Source: Acetobacteraceae bacterium
GTDB taxonomy: Bacteria; Pseudomonadota; Alphaproteobacteria; Acetobacterales; Acetobacteraceae
DNA: 18,535 nt
NCBI GenBank assembly: GCA_019237355.1
Contig: JAFAHH010000194.1
Span: 1-18,535, forward strand
Reading direction: 5' to 3'
Shown: piece by piece, positions 7,651 to 15,684 of the stretch
Layout: every line of letters starts with the position of its first letter
How positions within the stretch are numbered: the first letter of the stretch is position 1
Program-made: the position numbers and the translations under genes
The notes under the pieces: generated by a model
Databases searched by the model: none
Told to the model about the DNA's origin: nothing
Seen by the model: the letters and a program-made list of their open reading frames with translations, nothing else

Positions 7651-8040
7651 GTGTCCAGATCTGATGGTACGGACTGTGTACATTTCTGTGCAAAACTTTC
7701 TGTTCAGGCAGTGATAGGATTGGCTTTTCTGTCCGGCTGCGGGGGTCGGTTCGGGCGCCCTTCATTCAATACTACGCTACTAATGCCCCAAGGTACCACC
7801 TCTGCATCGCAGCACAATCCTATCGCTGCAATGCCGGCAGTGTGCGATACCGCTCTGGCGCACGAGAGAGCCGAGACGACGAATCCGCTGGAGCGCAATT
7901 CATGTATTTGGGACTTAAAGCAAATTATAGACGATCGCTACTTACAATATAAGTCCACACTCCATCAGCTCGTGGCTGGAACCAATTCAGGGTGGAATTC
8001 CATGCCCGGTCCTCGGTTGGCAGTACACCCAGGACGGTAA
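7651..8040 (+). CDS. Lipoprotein-like ORF, probably frameshifted near its 3' end
   Basis: A 129-residue frame. Residues ~16-31 (LSVQAVIGLAFLSGC) look like a bacterial lipoprotein signal with the lipobox LSGC. After it come a low-complexity linker and a helical segment (SCIWDLKQIIDDRYLQYKST). The segment resembles small lipoproteins with a conserved 'RN...D..Y..Y...L' helix, recognised by pattern only. After about 7975 this frame becomes unconvincing and ends at 8040. The neighbouring frame continues with SSVGSTPRTVTALIAA to a TGA at 8097-8099, which hints at a frameshift. The start is uncertain: GTG at 7651 has no clear ribosome binding site. It faces the membrane-protein gene convergently. 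Confidence 0.35.
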   Translation: MSRSDGTDCVHFCAKLSVQAVIGLAFLSGCGGRFGRPSFNTTLLMPQGTTSASQHNPIAAMPAVCDTALAHERAETTNPLERNSCIWDLKQIIDDRYLQYKSTLHQLVAGTNSGWNSMPGPRLAVHPGR

Positions 8041-8147
8041 CGGCGTTGATTGCAGCCAGATCAATCCCGCGCATGAAGATATACTGCTCAGCCGATTGAT
8101 CCTTCCGCCAGCTGAACCCAGTGTATAGCAGGTCTTATGACAGGAAA

Positions 8148-8894
8148 TCAATGCGGCGGCGCGTCCGTTTTATTCTGGGGCACAGCCTTGTAAGCGATGT
8201 ACGCGAGTTGGCTGACTGCCATAATCCCGATAAACCCGGGATCCAACGGTGGAAAGTGTAGGAGAGCTTGCGGTCCAGGCGTTGTGGTGGCCATAACATT
8301 TCCAAGACCAGCTGCGTATACTACCGTAAGAACCACAGTGAAAAAGAATTGCTGTACTTTGCTAAAGTCAACCTGGTCCGCATTTCCGGTATCATCACCG
8401 TAGAAGATATCACTCCACGCATGGTGGTTAAGAGGTTTAGTGTGCAGTGTTCCCTGATCGGCTTTGTTATCTAGGACAAGGGGGGCGGCCACAAACGCGC
8501 CTGTTGAAAGACCCAGCAGGATCCAAAGTTCGCTGGGAATGCTGAGATTTAAAGGGGTTTTTTGACCCCACACAGCGTTCAGCACGCCTTCCGTGATAGT
8601 TGCGGATATTACCAAGATCGTCCAGACGACTAGCTGCAGCCGCGAAAGGCTCATCTTGTTACGCTGGTCAACCAAAACGCCCCGCCAATCAACAATTGGG
8701 GGAACCTGGCCAATGATTGCAAAGCAGAGGACGATGAGAACTATCGTGATAAGCCATGGGAGGATCAGCCAGCCCGTTGCTGGTCCACCTGTTGACAATA
8801 CTCCAGCCACCGAGTTGACGACAACTATTAAGGCAACCAGAAGCGCAAAACGGACTCGTGGCGGCAAGGATAACCCCATAGTGTTGGCATCCAT
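8148..8894 (-). CDS. Six-helix membrane protein of the 'SLSRLQ' type, function unknown
   Basis: A 248-residue protein with about six hydrophobic helices (13-33, 41-62, 86-106, 122-141, 181-201, 217-238). A soluble loop (65-85) carries RGVLVDQRNKMSLSRLQ just before TM3; a related phrase, VDFSKVQQ, precedes TM5. I recognise this arrangement (RNxMSLSRxQ...WT, then LLGLSTGAFV, then a second pair of helices ending AYxAYKA) from uncharacterised bacterial membrane proteins. I know no function for it. The ATG at 8894 lies four bases after the stop of the upstream broken gene, so the two were probably co-translated. No independent ribosome binding site is seen. Base composition is more AT-rich than in the sugar genes on either side. 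Confidence 0.75.
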   Translation of the reverse strand: MDANTMGLSLPPRVRFALLVALIVVVNSVAGVLSTGGPATGWLILPWLITIVLIVLCFAIIGQVPPIVDWRGVLVDQRNKMSLSRLQLVVWTILVISATITEGVLNAVWGQKTPLNLSIPSELWILLGLSTGAFVAAPLVLDNKADQGTLHTKPLNHHAWSDIFYGDDTGNADQVDFSKVQQFFFTVVLTVVYAAGLGNVMATTTPGPQALLHFPPLDPGFIGIMAVSQLAYIAYKAVPQNKTDAPPH

Positions 8895-8898
8895 TTAG

Positions 8899-9631
8899 TC
8901 AGGAGTTGCAGGTCACTTTCGCACCAGATACATTCTGGTTCTGGTCTGGGACTGACGTAAACTGTGGACCTAACCAAAGCTCGAAAAGCTGTGGCTTTAA
9001 CCCAGGTTTTTGTGCATATCCGCCTATTCTTCGGCAGGTTAAGCCCGGAATAATAGCGGCTAGTCTTTGCGTCAATGTAGCTGCCTCATCTATGTCGGCA
9101 GGAAAAAAATACCGCACCTCGGATGGGCCTGCATACCGCCTTACCAACTCTATTCCAGGTGTGTCTACGTTGGAGGTTGAAAGGCGGCTTCGAATTTTCT
9201 CGGCACCGCCTCTCTGGTCCTCACGCGCGATTTGGATGAAAAGCCGCGGATGGCCTGGCAGAATCAAGGATTGTAACTCAGGAGAGGCGCTAATGGCTTG
9301 GGGGAAGGCCGCTGTAACCTGTGCTACCACCTGCGAGTTTGCGGCTGCTCCGGATGTTGCGGAACGTGTAACGATAATGAAGAGTCGGTTTTTCACTGGC
9401 TCTGGCAACTTCGCTGAGGATCTGTATGTAATCGGCGGCCGATGCAACCCGATTCTTATCGAGGTCTGTAGCAAGTCGTACCACTTCTAATATCTGTTGT
9501 TGTTGCACCTCCGACAAATGCTCGCGAAACTCCAGCCAACGCAGGAGTCATTCTGCGCCGCCCCCTAAAAAACCACCTACCAAGCCCGATAAGGCGGTCC
9601 AAAACGTAACTTGCCGACCAAGGCTGCTCAT
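8899..9631 (-). pseudogene. LytR_C/SPOR-like protein gene broken by a stop and a frameshift
   Basis: Three protein-like pieces follow in order. (1) ATG at 9631 opens MSSLGRQVTFWTALSGLVGG..., a glycine-rich membrane segment, ending at TGA 9550-9548. (2) The same frame continues with LLRWLEFREHLSEVQQQQI and a helical region to about 9395. (3) Another frame, from the A-run at 9393-9389 (T-run on the plus strand), gives NRLFIIVTRSAT... and a C-terminal domain with PRLFIQIAREDQR, GIELVRRY and EVRYFFP. That domain resembles LytR C-terminal-like domains. Removing one A from the run joins pieces 2 and 3. A ribosome binding site, AGGAGAGG, lies at 9657-9650. If the breaks are real only a fragment is made; a GTG at 9396 could start a 165-residue C-terminal protein by itself. 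Sequencing error at the A-run is possible. Confidence 0.55.
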
Positions 9632-9915
9632 TGAGCGAGCATATGGTTCCTCTCCTGCTCAAACAAGCAATATCACATGAAGAGTCCGACTGGGAATGAA
9701 CCGGAAGGGCTGGCACGGCCCTTCCGGTTGGGGTCCAACAATACCAGGATGGAGTTGCAACCCTGGCAGTAACACGCCAAAGCAAAACGCGCCTTATACA
9801 GCCCCCCTGATCGCGATGCGCCCTCTCAACTCACGGTCCACTCGAGAGCTGGTACCGCCATCAAGTCTTAATCCACCCGGGTGTGTCGGGCCTTAAGATT
9901 TGCAGGACATACCGA
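9632..9915. other. Intergenic region, no gene recognised
   Basis: 284 bases between the broken LytR_C-like gene and the end of the first GH65 gene. Its only clear structure is the 12-bp hairpin at 9699-9729. Short open frames on both strands are cysteine- and proline-rich and do not look coding. Confidence 0.5.
9699..9729 (-). terminator. Strong 12-bp perfect hairpin downstream of GH65
   Basis: AACCGGAAGGGC (9699-9710) and GCCCTTCCGGTT (9718-9729) pair perfectly around a 7-base loop. It lies about 190 bases past the GH65 stop and 57 bases upstream of the ribosome binding site of the next minus-strand gene. Neither strand has a clean T-run after it. It most likely separates the two minus-strand transcription units. 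Confidence 0.55.
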
Positions 9916-12204
9916 TCAGGAATTGATCCTGGACACAGTTCTTTGGCCAGGGCGGAGTTCGTGCCGCTTGCCGCTGGCGAGAATCGTCATCGGGTCTCCC
10001 GCTTCGAGGATTGCCTCGAAGAGTTGCTTGTCCTGTTCGATTCGAATTGTGAGGCGGCGATTACGCCACTGAACCCCAAACCTCAGGCTGCGCCAATCCG
10101 CAGGCAGCTTGGGGTCGAGCGATATCCCGCCCTCCCGCAAGGATAGCCCCGCGAAGCCCAACACGGCCGTCTGCCAGATTCCGCCAAGGGCGGCGACGTG
10201 CAGGCCACCAGCGATTGTCACATGCGTGTCCGAGAGGTCGACCGCCGCGCCCCGCTGTAGGTAGTATAGCGCCTTTTTGGTGTACCCGAGCCGCGCAGCG
10301 GCAACCCCATGCAGGCCGGGGCTTAGCGAGCTGCCGTGGCCGCAGCGGGGCTCGTAGTAATCAAAGTTCAACGCCGCGCTGTCGCCAGGGAATTCCTCTG
10401 GAAGCAATGCTAGAAGCGCCACGACATCGGCCTGCTTGACGACTTGGCATCGTTGTGTTCGCTCTCGCCCAAGCACCAGATCCATCGGAACGGTGCGACC
10501 GGCGTAGGCAGCCAAGTTGATCGGTTCGAGCGCAAAGTAGCCCGCGAACTCCTCGTATAGTCCTGTCTTGGGATCGAAGCCCGTCAATATCGTCTCGGCG
10601 ACGGTCCGCCACTGGTTCAGCTCCGTATCGTCCAGCTGCAGGCGCGACGATAGGTTTTCCCAGTGCTCCGGCCATCGTCCGCGTAACAATGCGGCGACAT
10701 CGAGCGCGCGCCGGATGTTCCAGCGCGCCATGACGTTGGTGAAGGCGTTGTCATCGATATTCTCGTGATACTCGTCCGGTCCAATCACGCCGCGGATATG
10801 GCAGTGGTTGTCCGCTTCCGGCTGAGCGCGGCTTGACCAGAACCGGCCCGTTTCGAGCATGATCTCGGCGCCAGCTTCGAGCAGGAAGGATTCGTCCCGG
10901 GTCGCTTGCCAGTATTGCCAGACCGCGTAGGCGACGTCTGCGGTGATGTGCTGCTCCTGCTTGCCGCAAAGCACGGGGATGATCCGGCCATCTGGACCGA
11001 TGACATGATCGGGTGTCGTCTCTGCGCCGGTATCGGCGGACTCCCAAGCGTACATCGCGCCGCGCCAGCCCATGCCGGCCGCTTTCGCTCGGGCGCCAGC
11101 CAAGGTGTGGAAACGGTACATGAGCAGCGCCCGGGCCGCTTCCGGCCAAGTGAGCGTGTAAAACGGCAGCAGGTAGATTTCGGTGTCCCAGAACACATGC
11201 CCATTGTAGTCGCTGCCGGTCAGCCCGCGCGCGCCGATCGAGACGCGCTCGTCATTCGGATTGGCGGCGCTGATGAGGTGATAGATGGCGAAGCGCAATG
11301 CTTGCTGCGCGGCTGGGTCTCCGGCGACCTCGATATCACCAACCTGCCACCCGGTTGACCAGGCCGCTTCGTGTTCCGCCAACACTGCTCGCCAACCGAT
11401 CTGTTGGGCATGGGCGAGCTTGCTGCGCGCAACCTCGCCAGGGTCCGATTCTTTGGTGTCGCTCCGGGCTACGGCGACCAAACGTTCGAAGCGCATGACC
11501 TGGCCGGGGTGCGTTTTCCAGGTCCAGGACCACAGGAATGCGCCGGGTCTCCCTGGCGCTAGCTCCTGGCCGTCGATCAGCAGCGACGTTGCGCCGGCTA
11601 TCGCGAGGCCTTTGCCGGAATACTTAGTGCGCCATACGCCGAGATTCTCTTCGAGCCGCTCGAGCCTGAGCCCGAGACTCGTTCCCTCGAGCGATGCCTC
11701 GAGCGTGACCTCGACCTGCCCCTCCTCAATTTCGAACTCGACGAGCTGGAACCCAAGCGCGCGATCGCTGAGAGAGACGAGCCGCAACGTTCGCACCCGC
11801 ACAGCCAGAAGCGGCCCTCGCACCCAGCCCTTCGTGACCAACGCGCCCCGGCGCATGTCGAGTGAAGCGCGATAGGACGATACCTCCGCCGGGTGGCGTA
11901 CGAGCGGTCTACCCGACAGCAGTATACGGACCTTCATCCAGTCTGCGGCAGGCACAAGGACGGGTATCGGCTGCTCGGGGCTTTGTATGTCGAACAACCC
12001 GGCCACGTAGGTGCGCGGCGGAAGGACCCAGCGCTCTCCGCGTCCCACCGTCCGTGTGGCTCTTACGCCCAGGAAGCCGTTGCTGACCGTGAGCCGCGAC
12101 TCAAGCACGTTTTCCCGTAGCGGATCGAAGCCATCGACGGCTAGCACCCAAGCGGGCTCGACGGTGGGCTCGAGCGCGCATTCCGGGTCCGCTGGCCGGC
12201 TCAT
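9916..12204 (-). CDS. GH65 alpha-glucoside phosphorylase (maltose/trehalose/kojibiose type)
   Basis: A 762-residue family 65 enzyme. Members cleave alpha-linked disaccharides with phosphate, inverting, to beta-glucose-1-phosphate and glucose. N-terminal beta-sandwich: TVSNGFLGVR at 39-48. Catalytic barrel: FWDTEIYLLPF (338-348) and the general-acid Glu478 in GPDEYH. Phosphate-site signatures: KQADVV (590-595) and HGSSLS (623-628), the latter keeping the family His-Ser-Ser. These favour a phosphorylase over a hydrolase; the exact disaccharide is not readable. The start is taken as ATG 12204, which overlaps the stop of the upstream mutase gene (ATGA); TTG at 12219 is an alternative. Coupling to a beta-phosphoglucomutase is the usual context of this family. 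Confidence 0.92.
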   Translation of the reverse strand: MSRPADPECALEPTVEPAWVLAVDGFDPLRENVLESRLTVSNGFLGVRATRTVGRGERWVLPPRTYVAGLFDIQSPEQPIPVLVPAADWMKVRILLSGRPLVRHPAEVSSYRASLDMRRGALVTKGWVRGPLLAVRVRTLRLVSLSDRALGFQLVEFEIEEGQVEVTLEASLEGTSLGLRLERLEENLGVWRTKYSGKGLAIAGATSLLIDGQELAPGRPGAFLWSWTWKTHPGQVMRFERLVAVARSDTKESDPGEVARSKLAHAQQIGWRAVLAEHEAAWSTGWQVGDIEVAGDPAAQQALRFAIYHLISAANPNDERVSIGARGLTGSDYNGHVFWDTEIYLLPFYTLTWPEAARALLMYRFHTLAGARAKAAGMGWRGAMYAWESADTGAETTPDHVIGPDGRIIPVLCGKQEQHITADVAYAVWQYWQATRDESFLLEAGAEIMLETGRFWSSRAQPEADNHCHIRGVIGPDEYHENIDDNAFTNVMARWNIRRALDVAALLRGRWPEHWENLSSRLQLDDTELNQWRTVAETILTGFDPKTGLYEEFAGYFALEPINLAAYAGRTVPMDLVLGRERTQRCQVVKQADVVALLALLPEEFPGDSAALNFDYYEPRCGHGSSLSPGLHGVAAARLGYTKKALYYLQRGAAVDLSDTHVTIAGGLHVAALGGIWQTAVLGFAGLSLREGGISLDPKLPADWRSLRFGVQWRNRRLTIRIEQDKQLFEAILEAGDPMTILASGKRHELRPGQRTVSRINS

Positions 12205-12947
12205 TTGGCTCGCCGGCAAAGCCGCCCATCAGCGAGTTCATCGATTGCGACTTCATCCAGGCTCGTCACCACCAGATCCGCCCCTGCCGCCCGCAATAGC
12301 GCCTCATCCCGAAGCCGGGCAACGCCGAGCGCCATCATGCCGCCCGCCCGGGCCGCCTCGACCCCGGCCGGCGCGTCCTCGACCACAAAGCAGTGTGTGG
12401 GTGCGGTACGTAGTTCCGAAGCAGCAAGCAGGAAAATTTCCGGGTTCGGTTTCCCCTGCCGCAACTCGCGTCCGCATACGTTGGCGCTGAAAACATCCAG
12501 CAAGGTTTTGCCGGAGTCGAGGCGGATCGCCTGCATCATGTGATTGGCGTTGCGGGAGGACGAGGCGACCGCCATAGGCCATCCCCGGGCCCCAAGCGCC
12601 TGGACGAAGCGAAGCGCGTCGGGGAAGGCAGAGAAACTCCCGCGTTCAATGAGTTCCTCGAGCCGTTTCTGCTTGCGCTCGGCATAGGCGGCGGCTTGCC
12701 GTTCGGCATCGGGAACACCCAATTCTTCCAGGACAGCACGGGCGCCGCTGAGGCGGGGTTTGCCCGCGACATGGGCTTGGTATATCTCGGTGGTGAAGCG
12801 TTCCGGTTCAGCAAAACCCTGGAGAGCCTCGCGCCAAGCACGCTCATGCGGCGACGCGAGCAGAACGCCGTCGACATCGAAAATTGCCGCGGTCAGCCTC
12901 CTCGAGGCGACCGCTGGCGGCCCTTCGGTCAATTTCAACTCGGACAC
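12201..12947 (-). CDS. pgmB: Beta-phosphoglucomutase-like HAD-family protein
   Basis: A 248-residue HAD-superfamily protein with all four motifs: nucleophile and acid/base Asp24/Asp26 (FDVDGVL), Ser129-131 (ASSS), Lys166 (GKPNPE) and Glu190/Asp191 (VEDAPAG). The helical cap with HVAGKPRLSGAR is typical of the beta-phosphoglucomutase group linked to GH65 enzymes, which interconverts beta-glucose-1-P and glucose-6-P. The start is GTG 12947, because GGAG lies seven bases before it; the open frame reaches 13067, but those codons precede the conserved fold and look non-coding. Its TGA overlaps the GH65 ATG by four bases, indicating translational coupling. A phosphatase of another sugar phosphate is the main alternative, but the context makes that less likely. 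Confidence 0.88.
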   Translation of the reverse strand: MSELKLTEGPPAVASRRLTAAIFDVDGVLLASPHERAWREALQGFAEPERFTTEIYQAHVAGKPRLSGARAVLEELGVPDAERQAAAYAERKQKRLEELIERGSFSAFPDALRFVQALGARGWPMAVASSSRNANHMMQAIRLDSGKTLLDVFSANVCGRELRQGKPNPEIFLLAASELRTAPTHCFVVEDAPAGVEAARAGGMMALGVARLRDEALLRAAGADLVVTSLDEVAIDELADGRLCRRAK

Positions 12948-13253
12948 GGGATATCTCCGCGAGCACTCGTGAGCATAAAATGGTCCAATCTCGCCGGCGC
13001 CAAGCAGGCGAATGATATAAAGGCGGAATTGCGGCAAAATCGCCCCATTCGCAGCAATTGCGATCAACGCTGGCCCCGAGGATTACCGGCTCTGGTATTT
13101 AGGTGCAGACCCGGTGTAAACTGCCCTGAGAGCTTCACCACCAAGCTCACCTTTGGGGTGAACGAGTGGGTGGGGTGAACGAGTGGGTGGGGTGAACGAG
13201 TGGGCGGGCTGGTTGACTAACGGCCCCTGAACTTCCTCGCAAGGAACACCGGG
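12948..13253. promoter_or_regulatory. Divergent control region between the mutase-GH65 pair and second GH65 gene
   Basis: 306 bases separate two outward-facing sugar genes, so promoters for both must lie here. AAGGA at 13241-13245 is the ribosome binding site of the plus-strand gene. Three 17-bp repeats occupy 13155-13205. I see no FNR-type box and no clear -35/-10 pair that I would stand by. Confidence 0.5.
13155..13205. repeat. Three tandem copies of a 17-bp unit
   Basis: The unit GGGGTGAACGAGTGGGT occurs at 13155-13171, 13172-13188 and 13189-13205; the third differs only in its last base (C). It ends 48 bases before the second GH65 start, between promoter and ribosome binding site. Spaced copies could bind a regulator side by side, or this is replication slippage. 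Confidence 0.85.
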
Positions 13254-15635
13254 ATGATCCATCATGTGCGGCTGAGGCCGCCGCCTCATGAATATCCGGC
13301 CGACGAATGGACCGCCATCGAAAAGGGCTTCCACCCAGAGTTCCTCGCCCAGCTCGAGACGATGCTGACGGTTGGCAATGGATATCTTGGCATGCGGGGC
13401 TGCCCTGAGGAGGGTGGACCGAATGCCGAAAATGGCACTTTCATCAATGGCTTCTATGAGATCCGGCCGATCGTTTACGGAGAGGAAGCTTACGGCTTCC
13501 CAAAAGTCGGCCAGACGATCTTAAATGTAACCGACAGCAAGATCATCAAGCTGTTCGTCGATGACGAGCCCTTCTGGCTGTCCAGTGCGAACCTGTTAAA
13601 GTGCGAGCGCCGGCTCAACATGAAGTCGGGGACGCTCGACCGCGAGATCTTGTGGGAAACGCCCGCAGGCAAACAGGTGCGGATCACATCCCGGCGTTTG
13701 GTTTCTTTCGCCCATAAGCACGTCGCTGCCATCTCCTACAACCTGGAGCTTCTGAACGCGAACGCTTCTGTGCTGATCTCTTCGGAGATGGCGGTCAGCC
13801 AACCGAGCGCGCCCACCAGCGGTGACGATCCACGGCAGGCAAGAGTTTTTAGGAGCCGGGTGCTGCATCACCGAGCCAGCTATGCGAAGGGCCGCCGGAT
13901 CGTGCTATGCCATGCAACGGAAAAGAGCCGCATGACGCTGGCATGCGCGATCGATCATGCACTCGATGCTTTGTGCCCGCACGCCGAAAACGTCACCTGC
14001 GCGGAGGACTCCGGCCAAGTTGTTTTCACAATGGAAGCGTCGCCTGGCCAGCCAATAAACCTTGCTAAGTATATGGTCTACCACACGTCGCAGACGGCAT
14101 CGGCTGAAGAGCTGTGTAATCGTGCTGAGTGGACGATGGACCGCGCGACCAAGCAGAGCTTTCAGCAACTGCTCGCCGAACAGCAGGAGTACCTGGACGA
14201 TTTTTGGCGCCGCAGCGACGTCCGCGTCAAGGATATTAGGGAGGACCGCGTCAAGCGCAGCACGGTCGAGATCCAGCAAGCAATCCGCTTCAATCTTTTT
14301 CATATTCTGCAGGCCTCAGCACGTGCCGAAAATACAGGTGTGCCGGCCAAAGGTGTGACTGGGCAAGCCTATGAGGGGCACTACTTTTGGGACACAGAGA
14401 TCTACCTACTGCCCTTTCTGACCTATACCTCACCTGGAATAGCCAGGAATTTACTGATCTTCCGCTACAGAATGCTAGATCGAGCGCGGGCGCGCGCCCG
14501 GGAACTTGGCCACCGGGGAGCGATGTTTCCGTGGCGAACCATCAACGGAGAAGAAGCGTCCGCGTATTTCGAAGCCGGGACTGCACAGTACCATATCAAC
14601 GCCGACATCATGTACGCGGTGCGCAAATATGTGCAGGCGACGGGGGACGATTCGTTCCTGTGGAATTGTGGTGCCGAAATGCTTGTCGAAACGGCGCGCC
14701 TCTGGCTAGGCCTCGGCTTCTATTCGGACCGAAAAGGGGGCAAATTTTGCATCAATGGCGTTACCGGGCCTGATGAATACAACACCGTCGTGAATAATAA
14801 CGCATATACCAACTTGATGGCCCGGGAAAACCTGCGCTATGCCGCCCAGACAGTCCAGTCGATGCAGGCAACCAAACCGGACCTATACGACGAACTCGTG
14901 CACAAAACGGCGCTCGAGCCAGCAGAAGCCGAAGCATGGATGCATGCTGCAGAGAGCATGTACGTCCCCTATGATGAAAAGTTGCAAATCATCCCGCAGG
15001 ACGACGAATTCCTGGACAAGGAACCCTGGGACTTTCGCAACACGCCGAGCGAGAACTATCCGCTGCTGCTTTTTTACCACCCGCTCGAGATCTACCGTAA
15101 GCAAGTGATCAAACAGGCGGACGTGGTATTGGCGATGTTCCTGCTCGGCAGCACCTTTTCCCTAGAGGCTAAGAAGCGCAACTTCGAATTCTACGATCCC
15201 TTGACCACGGGCGACTCATCGTTGTCGTCATGCATCGAGTCGATAATTGCCGGGCAGACCGGCAATATTCAAAAAGCCATTGATTACGGTACGGCAGCAC
15301 TGCTAATGGATCTCGCCGACGTGGGCGGCAACGTGAGGGACGGCTGCCATATCGCCTCCATGGGCGGCACATGGATGATGCTCGCCTATGGCCTGGGCGG
15401 CATGCGGGACGATGACGGGACGTTGTCTTTCTGGCCACGCCGCCCGCCGGAAGCTACTCCTGTGATTCGGTTTCCCATCAAGTATCGCGGCCAAATGCTG
15501 GAGGTGGAAGTCAGTGGAGAGAAGGCGCAATACGCGCTGCGTTCGGGCGAGTGCCTGGTGATACACCACGAAACGGAAGAAATTCAGCTTACTCAGGAGC
15601 ATCCGATTGCCGTCCGGCAAGTGAGCAAGTGGTGA
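13254..15635 (+). CDS. Second GH65 family enzyme (probable disaccharide phosphorylase)
   Basis: A 793-residue family 65 enzyme with the standard layout: N-terminal beta-sandwich with TVGNGYLGMRG (39-49), barrel with FWDTEIYLLPF (378-388), catalytic Glu508 in GPDEYN followed by NNNAYTNLMA, and KQADVV (620-625). The segment equivalent to the His-Ser-Ser phosphate loop reads TTGDSSLS (651-658): Gly and Asp occupy the places where the neighbouring paralogue has His and Gly. The start is ATG 13254, eight bases after AAGGA. It diverges from the mutase/GH65 pair, so the two phosphorylases probably handle different disaccharides and share the mutase. Substrate, and even phosphorolysis versus hydrolysis, cannot be settled from sequence. 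Confidence 0.9.
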   Translation: MIHHVRLRPPPHEYPADEWTAIEKGFHPEFLAQLETMLTVGNGYLGMRGCPEEGGPNAENGTFINGFYEIRPIVYGEEAYGFPKVGQTILNVTDSKIIKLFVDDEPFWLSSANLLKCERRLNMKSGTLDREILWETPAGKQVRITSRRLVSFAHKHVAAISYNLELLNANASVLISSEMAVSQPSAPTSGDDPRQARVFRSRVLHHRASYAKGRRIVLCHATEKSRMTLACAIDHALDALCPHAENVTCAEDSGQVVFTMEASPGQPINLAKYMVYHTSQTASAEELCNRAEWTMDRATKQSFQQLLAEQQEYLDDFWRRSDVRVKDIREDRVKRSTVEIQQAIRFNLFHILQASARAENTGVPAKGVTGQAYEGHYFWDTEIYLLPFLTYTSPGIARNLLIFRYRMLDRARARARELGHRGAMFPWRTINGEEASAYFEAGTAQYHINADIMYAVRKYVQATGDDSFLWNCGAEMLVETARLWLGLGFYSDRKGGKFCINGVTGPDEYNTVVNNNAYTNLMARENLRYAAQTVQSMQATKPDLYDELVHKTALEPAEAEAWMHAAESMYVPYDEKLQIIPQDDEFLDKEPWDFRNTPSENYPLLLFYHPLEIYRKQVIKQADVVLAMFLLGSTFSLEAKKRNFEFYDPLTTGDSSLSSCIESIIAGQTGNIQKAIDYGTAALLMDLADVGGNVRDGCHIASMGGTWMMLAYGLGGMRDDDGTLSFWPRRPPEATPVIRFPIKYRGQMLEVEVSGEKAQYALRSGECLVIHHETEEIQLTQEHPIAVRQVSKW

Positions 15636-15655
15636 GGATCGAATAAGCGTTTTTT

Positions 15656-15684
15656 CCCCGGCTAAAACCAGGTCAGCGCCGGGG
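15656..15684. terminator. Hairpin between convergent GH65 and CBS genes
   Basis: CCCCGGC (15656-15662) and GCCGGGG (15678-15684) form a 7-bp GC stem with a 15-base loop, overlapping the end of the CBS gene. A T6 run lies before it on the plus strand rather than after it, so it is not a textbook terminator in either direction. It may still help end converging transcripts. Confidence 0.3.

Noticed and set aside
7508..7765. 85-residue minus-strand frame as a transposase remnant
   Set aside because: No DDE or recombinase motif and no terminal repeats are visible; it is arginine/serine-rich noise.
8045..8068. TTGAT and ATCAA half-sites near 8045-8065
   Set aside because: The spacer is nine bases rather than four, so it does not fit the FNR/FixK site.
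15656..15684. Hairpin as a classical intrinsic terminator
   Set aside because: The T-run precedes the stem on the plus strand and would be an A-run after it on the minus strand; it is kept only as a low-confidence structure.
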